NCBI GenBank assembly: GCA_017547265.1
Contig: JAFYQC010000115.1
Coordinates: 1-10,656, forward strand
DNA: 10,656 nt
Reading direction: 5' to 3'
Source of the DNA: Kiritimatiellia bacterium
GTDB taxonomy: Bacteria; Verrucomicrobiota; Kiritimatiellia; RFP12; UBA1067
Both the position numbers and the translations under genes were made by a program. The notes under the pieces were generated by a model. That model was not told the DNA's origin, ran no database searches, and was given only the letters and a program-made list of their open reading frames with translations. Below, one piece after another: positions 6,283-10,656 of this stretch (the first letter of the stretch is position 1; each line of letters starts with the position of its first letter).

Positions 6283-7626
6283 TTACTCCGCGCCAAGGGC
6301 GATGCCGATCGACTTGACGTCAGCCGCATCGAGCGCGTAGGCGGGGTCGATCTCGACGGGAACGCCGGCCTTCACCGCGATGCCCGCCTCGGCGAGCCAG
6401 CGGCACCACTTCGCCTGCATGTCGGCCTTGCAAGTCGCGGGCGAGTCGCCGCCCTCTGCGTTCTTGACGGGGGAGAACTCGTCCTTCTGGTCGAAGGCAA
6501 GGAACGCCGCGCGGCGCGCGTTCGGGAGGACGTCGAAGATGAACTTCTCGAACTTGTAGCCATTCGGCTCGGAGGGCTTCACAACCTTGCCCTTCGCGTC
6601 GACGAATGGAATCTTCTTGAACGCGAGGTGGAGCGGCATGGGCTTGCTGGCCTCGCGCTCGAGGAACGCGCGGTCGAAGACGTGGATCGCGGGCGAGCCA
6701 TAGAGGAAGTAGAGCTTGCCGTCCTTGCCCTTGCGCACGCACTGCTCCTTCGTCATCTCGGTGTATTCGACCATGCGGAAGGACTTGCCAAACTGCATCG
6801 GCATGCCGACCTTCTCGAAGGGGTCGCGCTTTGCGCAGAGCTTGAGCGAATACTCAGACTTGTTCGCAACATGGTAACCGATGAACGCGGGATCCGCAAT
6901 CTCGACGAGGGGATTGTCGACCTGGAAGAAGAACACCGACTTGATGCCACGCTTCTTCATGTCCGCAAGGGCACCAGAGCGCTTGAGCGCGGCGAGAAGG
7001 CCGCCGTGGCCGTCGGGGCTCATGAAGACATGGCCGGGCGCGTCCATGATAATCTTGCCGTCGTTGGTCATGCCGGGCCACATGCCCTGTGTGAAGAAGA
7101 ACACGTCCTTCGGGTTGAGACCAAAGTATTCGTTCTCCTCGAAGCAGCGGATCGTCGCCTCGTTGTTGGCCTCGCTCGTCATCACGTAGAACGGAATCGT
7201 GCGCCCGTAGCGGATGGTGCGCGCGAGGATCTTGCGGGCGTGGAAATAGAAGAGCGGCGCGCCGGTGATCGGGCCGATCGAGTAGCAGCCCTTGGGGCCG
7301 TCGTAGCCGAGGCGCGAGCCCTGGCCGCCGGCAACGAGAAGCGCGGCGACGCGGCCTGCCTTTAACTCCTTCTCTCCAAGCGCGACGGCATCGGCGAGCT
7401 TCTTGCCCTTGAGGACGGCGACCTTCGGGGCCTTGCCCTTCGAGTTGTCGATTGCGGTCGTGCCGGCCTTAAGCGCCTTCTGGCAGTAGGCGAGACTCTT
7501 CGGGTCTATCTTCCCGATCTGTTCAAGGAGGGCGCCCTGCCCCTTCTTCGAAAGCTTGTTCCACCAGGCGAGGACATGTCCCTGTCCGCACTTGTCGAGC
7601 ATCTTCTTGGCCTCTGCGTAGTTCAT
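6283..7626 (-). CDS. UDP-N-acetylhexosamine pyrophosphorylase (UAP/AGX type)
   Basis: The family joins UTP and GlcNAc-1-P (or GalNAc-1-P) to give the UDP-sugar and pyrophosphate in the cytoplasm. UDP-GlcNAc feeds peptidoglycan and glycan synthesis. The 447 residues match the UDPGP family along the whole length, and the eukaryotic UAP1/AGX subgroup in particular: nucleotide loop LVAGGQGSRLGYDGPKG at 97-113, EYFGLNPKDVFFFTQGM at 166-182, APGHVFMSPDGHGG at 196-209, FFFQVDNPLVEIADPAFIG at 232-250, VEYTEM at 286-291, PNGYKFEKFIFDVLP at 354-368 and EFSPVKNAEGGDSP at 383-396. It is not GlmU, the usual bacterial enzyme, and has no acetyltransferase domain. UDP-glucose pyrophosphorylase of the same superfamily is the alternative, but the NGYKFE and FSPVKN motifs favour UAP. 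It is second in the operon, 29 nt after alr, with a good Shine-Dalgarno site. Confidence 0.87.
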   Translation of the reverse strand: MNYAEAKKMLDKCGQGHVLAWWNKLSKKGQGALLEQIGKIDPKSLAYCQKALKAGTTAIDNSKGKAPKVAVLKGKKLADAVALGEKELKAGRVAALLVAGGQGSRLGYDGPKGCYSIGPITGAPLFYFHARKILARTIRYGRTIPFYVMTSEANNEATIRCFEENEYFGLNPKDVFFFTQGMWPGMTNDGKIIMDAPGHVFMSPDGHGGLLAALKRSGALADMKKRGIKSVFFFQVDNPLVEIADPAFIGYHVANKSEYSLKLCAKRDPFEKVGMPMQFGKSFRMVEYTEMTKEQCVRKGKDGKLYFLYGSPAIHVFDRAFLEREASKPMPLHLAFKKIPFVDAKGKVVKPSEPNGYKFEKFIFDVLPNARRAAFLAFDQKDEFSPVKNAEGGDSPATCKADMQAKWCRWLAEAGIAVKAGVPVEIDPAYALDAADVKSIGIALGAE

Positions 7627-7633
7627 TTTTCTT

Positions 7634-7639
7634 CTCCTT
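7634..7639 (-). promoter_or_regulatory. Shine-Dalgarno site of the pyrophosphorylase gene
   Basis: AAGGAG lies 7 nt before the ATG at 7626, within the 29-nt gap after alr. It shows that the organism does use canonical SD-led initiation for operon-internal genes. Confidence 0.75.
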
Positions 7640-7655
7640 AGTTTTTGACGTTAAA

Positions 7656-8822
7656 TCACTTCACGACGCGCTGGACGCGCGAGCCGAGAGAACAAATTAT
7701 ATCATAAGCGTGCGTTCCCTTCAGCATCGCCCAGTCGTCTGGCGTTATCGTGTCACGTCCGCAAGAGCCGAAGCAGACCACTTCGTCGCCCGCCTTAACC
7801 CCCGGAACGTCCGACACGTCGACAGTCGTATAGTCCATGGAAATACGGCCGATTATCTTGCAGCGGCGGCCGCCGATGAAGACGTGGCCGCGGTTCGTAA
7901 GCGCGAGCGGAAGCCCGTCGGCGTAGCCCGCCGAGATCGTCGCGACCTTCGTCGGCTGTGCGAGGCACCACGTGCGCCCGTAGCCGAGCGTCGTGCCCGC
8001 GGGCAGTTCGCGCACCTGCGCGACGCGCGTCCTCAGGGAGAGAACCGGTTCGACATTCAGCGCCTTGCGGCCGTTCGGGTCGAAGCTGCCGTGAAGATTG
8101 ATGCCGGTTCTTACCATCGTGAACGGCGCTTTAGCCGTCTCGGGGAAGGTGTTGATCGCGTCCGATGCGGCCATGTGGACTTTGCGGAACGAGATGCCCT
8201 CCTTTGCGCACGACGCGACTATCGACTTGAAGAGTTTTATCTGCCGCTTCGTGAACGGGTCTTTCGGGTCGTACGCCATCGGGCAGTGCGAAAAAATTCC
8301 CTCGCAGTCGAGGTTCGGGAGCGTCCTCACGGCGCGTATCGTCTCAAGCGCGTCCTTCGCTAGTATGCCGAGGCGACCCATGCCGGTGTCGAGCTTGAAG
8401 TGGACGCGCGCCGTCTTCTTCGCGCGCTTCGCGGCATCGCTTATGAGCTTCGCCGTCGCGACATCGGTAATGGGAAGTATGACGCCCGCCTTCACCATCG
8501 GCACGATTTCGTCCGGGAGTATCGACGAGAGAATCTGAACGTCCGCGGCAAATCCGCCGCGCTTCAGGACTGCGAGGAGTTCGAGCGCCTCAAATGGCTC
8601 CGCCACGCCGAACTCGCGGCAACCGGCCGACGCGAGAGCTTTCGCGTACGCTCCAACGCCAAGGCCATAGGCGTTCGCCTTGAGGACGGCGAGGACCTTC
8701 ATCGGCTTCACGTGCGCGACGATCTTCTTGTAGTTCCTCACCAATGCGCCGAGATCGATCTCGACACGCACGCGGCGTTTTAGCGCTTCTCGCTTTCCTG
8801 CATTCCTGCAACCATTCTTCAT
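7656..8822 (-). CDS. alr: Alanine racemase
   Basis: This PLP enzyme interconverts L- and D-alanine in the cytoplasm, supplying D-Ala for peptidoglycan. The 388 residues are a normal length. The first 17 residues are a basic lead. The barrel starts at RVEIDLGAL; Lys48 in AVLKANAYGLG binds PLP; HFKLDTGMGRLG is at 141-152; and the substrate pocket MVRTGINLHG is at 236-245. The second catalytic base, Tyr300, sits in SAGYADGLP; GRISMDYTTVDV is at 325-336 in the C-terminal domain. All catalytic residues are present. The start at 8822 is preferred to an in-frame Met 16 codons upstream, because that stretch translates the -10 box (codons TGG TAT AAT). alr heads the five-gene operon ending with mraY, and the mRNA should be nearly leaderless; no Shine-Dalgarno site precedes the ATG. 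Confidence 0.95.
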   Translation of the reverse strand: MKNGCRNAGKREALKRRVRVEIDLGALVRNYKKIVAHVKPMKVLAVLKANAYGLGVGAYAKALASAGCREFGVAEPFEALELLAVLKRGGFAADVQILSSILPDEIVPMVKAGVILPITDVATAKLISDAAKRAKKTARVHFKLDTGMGRLGILAKDALETIRAVRTLPNLDCEGIFSHCPMAYDPKDPFTKRQIKLFKSIVASCAKEGISFRKVHMAASDAINTFPETAKAPFTMVRTGINLHGSFDPNGRKALNVEPVLSLRTRVAQVRELPAGTTLGYGRTWCLAQPTKVATISAGYADGLPLALTNRGHVFIGGRRCKIIGRISMDYTTVDVSDVPGVKAGDEVVCFGSCGRDTITPDDWAMLKGTHAYDIICSLGSRVQRVVK

Positions 8823-8831
8823 TGCAGGGAA

Positions 8832-8861
8832 ATTATACCACATTCCAGCACAAGATGGGAA
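8832..8861 (-). promoter_or_regulatory. Nearly leaderless promoter of the alr operon
   Basis: Minus strand: extended -10 TGG-TATAAT with a perfect hexamer at 8832-8837, ending 9 nt before the ATG at 8822. A weak -35 (TTCCCA at 8856-8861, four of six bases) stands 18 bp upstream; the TG extension may compensate. The likely +1 is the G at 8825, giving a leader of about 3 nt. Confidence 0.75.
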
Positions 8862-8886
8862 AGTCAGCATCTCACGGCACGAGCAA

Positions 8887-10656
8887 CTACCGCTTTTTCT
8901 TAGTTGGCTCGGTGGCGCCAGGACGGTAGAACATTAGCATCGCGTCTGACGTGCGGTAAAGAAGCTCGCCGAGCTTTATGTAGCCGCCTTTTTGCTCTCT
9001 GCGACCACGATCGCTGCCGCCCGGGAAGACGACATGGAACGTCTCCGAGTCAAAACCAAGCCCGTCGATTATCGCTATGTCGAGCGGCCAGCGCTGGGAG
9101 ATTTCGTCATTGAGCGGACGGCTCTGGCGAACGAGCATGACGGGCTGCGAGAGAAGAATCCAGCGGCGAATCTCGTCCTTCTTCGCAAGAAGCGACTCTT
9201 CGGTCGGGCAGTTGAAGAATACTGTCTCGGGTGACTTGATCTTGAGCGCCGCCGCGCATTTCGCGACCCACTCGGCGTTCTTGCCGTAGTCCGCCACGCC
9301 CTTCTTCTTTCCCGTAGCGCGAGGCGCGGGTTTAGACGGCTTCTTCTTGCCCTTGCCGTCGCCACTCTCCTTCGCCTGCTCAAAGTCTAGGAAGCCAAGC
9401 CCCGATTCTTTGATCAGTGCCTCCATCTCGCGCCTTAACTGGTCTACTTCTGCAAGCCGGAACTTCGGGCGCGAGTCCGTCGGATCGGAGTGGACGCGCG
9501 TTATGTCGAAATCTCCCTTGCCATTCTCGGTGCCAGGGAGCGCACGGTAGTAGTTCGCAATCGCCATGAGCGCAAAAAGCGGATTCGCCGAGTTGTACAC
9601 GTCGTTCTTAAGTCCGAAATACCACTTCTGTATGTACCAGGTGGCGAGAAGGTGGTCGGTATCTGAGAAAAGCGTCACATCGCCCTTGCCAGTCGCCTCC
9701 GCTGGAAGGACGATGCCCTTCTGGTTGCTGCTGTACCTTATGCCGTTCGCGTTTCTGGCGTAGGCACGGACGAAGTTCGTGACTCCCGGCTTCAAGTCGA
9801 TTATGCGCCCTTCATATCGGTCGCGGTGGTAGAGAGGAAAGAGCTTTCCTGTCTTTTCGGTCGGATCCTTCTTAAGCCCGTAGCAGAAACCATATTCCGT
9901 CAGCAGTGGCTCTCCCCTGTACTTGACGTTGAGCTTCGCGCGGAACGACGTAGGCATGGGCGCGTCGAGCGAAATGAGCTCCGTCTGCGGGAGAAGCGCG
10001 AAGTCAAGCTCCTGCTTCGTGAACTTTGTCTCCGGCATGTCGAGCTTGAAGGTGCAAGTCCCAGTTGAAGCGTCTGTCTTTATGTCCGATATCGCGATTC
10101 CTGCGGGGAGGAAGTTCGGAAGTATCGCCGCAGGATCGCTCTTCGCGTCGAACTTGTCGCCCGGCCTCAGGTACGCAACACCCTCTCCAATCGCCTTGTG
10201 GTCGGGATCGCCGCTCCTGTACGTATAGCAGAGGTCGGGCGGCCCGAGCATCGGGGAAGTCATCGTTACGTTTATGACATGGACGAGAAGCCCCTCGGCC
10301 GACGGGTTTCCGACGGGCGGCCTTTCGTTGTGGCAGTACTCGAGGTAGAAGAGGTAGTTGGGGTGCGTCGACGGCACGAAGATTCCGAGCGGCGGAAGCC
10401 CCTCGGATTCCTTACCCATCGGAAACTTCGCTGAGCGCGGCCCAAGCTTGTACTCGCCCGGCTTCTCGATCTTCGGATAGGCGGCCGCGGGAACAAACGC
10501 ATGGTGGATGTAGCGGCAGTAGGCGGGTCCCGTGGGGCCATAGTCCCATGGCAGGCACGGCGCACCCTCGAGCCCGTCGTGTTCCTCGGAGGCGTGGTAG
10601 TAGTCTGGCGAGCCGAGGCAATGCCCGAGCTCGTGGACGAGCGTACGGCCGTTCCC
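8887..10656 (-). CDS. M6-like metallopeptidase with FnIII-like and degenerate C10-like domains, C-terminal part
   Basis: The reading frame is open to the window edge, so the N-terminus is missing; 589 residues are visible. Residues 6-20 (LVHELGHCLGSPDYY) carry a zinc-peptidase signature HExxHxxGxxD, typical of M6 (immune inhibitor A-like) enzymes, which are usually exported. About 229-318 resembles FnIII-like modules (LTEYGFCYG, then FVRAYARNANGIRYSSNQ). After a charged Lys-rich linker (about 429-454), the end (about 355-577, interrupted by that linker) recalls streptopain-type C10 peptidases: SANPLFALMAIANYY where the Cys motif is expected, SQPVMLV, then IAIIDGLGFDSETFHVVFPGG and GGYIKLGEL. 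Neither the catalytic Cys nor the catalytic His is present there. The protein ends in KKKR. The metallopeptidase call is good; the C10-like assignment is my inference. The TAG lies 64 bp before the alr start. Confidence 0.75.
   Translation of the reverse strand, partial: GNGRTLVHELGHCLGSPDYYHASEEHDGLEGAPCLPWDYGPTGPAYCRYIHHAFVPAAAYPKIEKPGEYKLGPRSAKFPMGKESEGLPPLGIFVPSTHPNYLFYLEYCHNERPPVGNPSAEGLLVHVINVTMTSPMLGPPDLCYTYRSGDPDHKAIGEGVAYLRPGDKFDAKSDPAAILPNFLPAGIAISDIKTDASTGTCTFKLDMPETKFTKQELDFALLPQTELISLDAPMPTSFRAKLNVKYRGEPLLTEYGFCYGLKKDPTEKTGKLFPLYHRDRYEGRIIDLKPGVTNFVRAYARNANGIRYSSNQKGIVLPAEATGKGDVTLFSDTDHLLATWYIQKWYFGLKNDVYNSANPLFALMAIANYYRALPGTENGKGDFDITRVHSDPTDSRPKFRLAEVDQLRREMEALIKESGLGFLDFEQAKESGDGKGKKKPSKPAPRATGKKKGVADYGKNAEWVAKCAAALKIKSPETVFFNCPTEESLLAKKDEIRRWILLSQPVMLVRQSRPLNDEISQRWPLDIAIIDGLGFDSETFHVVFPGGSDRGRREQKGGYIKLGELLYRTSDAMLMFYRPGATEPTKKKR

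Noticed and set aside
5705..6317. Plus-strand frames opposite the GHKL ATPase and xseB as possible hidden defence genes
   Set aside because: They have low-complexity Arg/Ser/Pro composition, no domain motifs and no initiation signals; they are shadows of the minus-strand genes.
8823..8870. N-terminal extension of alanine racemase by 16 residues
   Set aside because: It again contains Trp-Tyr-Asn from TGGTATAAT and has no counterpart in the family, so the start at 8822 is preferred.

Overview
The window is GC-rich bacterial DNA and every gene I can support lies on the minus strand, so transcription runs from high to low coordinates. The gene set is that of a peptidoglycan-making, glycan- and protein-degrading heterotroph with exported hydrolases: alanine racemase, MraY, a GH3 glycosidase, a sialate O-acetylesterase and an M6-type metallopeptidase. 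A UDP-N-acetylhexosamine pyrophosphorylase of the type best known from eukaryotes, together with leaderless promoters, makes me lean towards the PVC superphylum (Verrucomicrobiota/Kiritimatiellota/Lentisphaerota-like, perhaps gut-associated). This taxonomic placement is an inference and not certain.

Layout in transcription order. (1) 10656-8887: 3' part of a large exported M6-like metallopeptidase; the zinc motif is at the very edge, followed by an FnIII-like domain and a C-terminal domain that looks like a C10 (streptopain-like) peptidase without its catalytic residues. (2) 8822-3907: a five-gene operon, alr - UDP-HexNAc pyrophosphorylase - xseB - GHKL ATPase - mraY-like, with gaps of 29 and 5 nt, a 4-nt ATGA overlap and a 5-nt gap. 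Three of the five genes belong to cell-wall precursor synthesis; xseB and the Hsp90-like ATPase are passengers or unknown partners. (3) 3831-1576: a secreted GH3 beta-glycosidase. (4) 1498-557: a cytosolic parvulin-type prolyl isomerase with a Cys/His metal-binding tail. (5) 494-1: N-terminal part of a secreted sialate O-acetylesterase, preceded by a short heptameric tandem repeat.

The most coherent signal is regulatory. The three transcription-unit heads (alr, GH3, parvulin) each have an extended -10 box (TGnTATAAT or TGnGATAAT) ending only 6 to 9 nt before the ATG, so their mRNAs should be leaderless or nearly so, and none has a Shine-Dalgarno site. Genes inside units, such as the pyrophosphorylase, have normal Shine-Dalgarno sites. 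This also corrects two starts: longer upstream starts for GH3 and alr would translate the promoter itself, and the shorter GH3 start exposes a clean signal peptide. Two of the three promoters are directly abutted by a hairpin just after the preceding stop codon. No RNA gene, CRISPR array, insertion sequence or plus-strand gene was found, and no gene-free stretch exceeds 80 bases.
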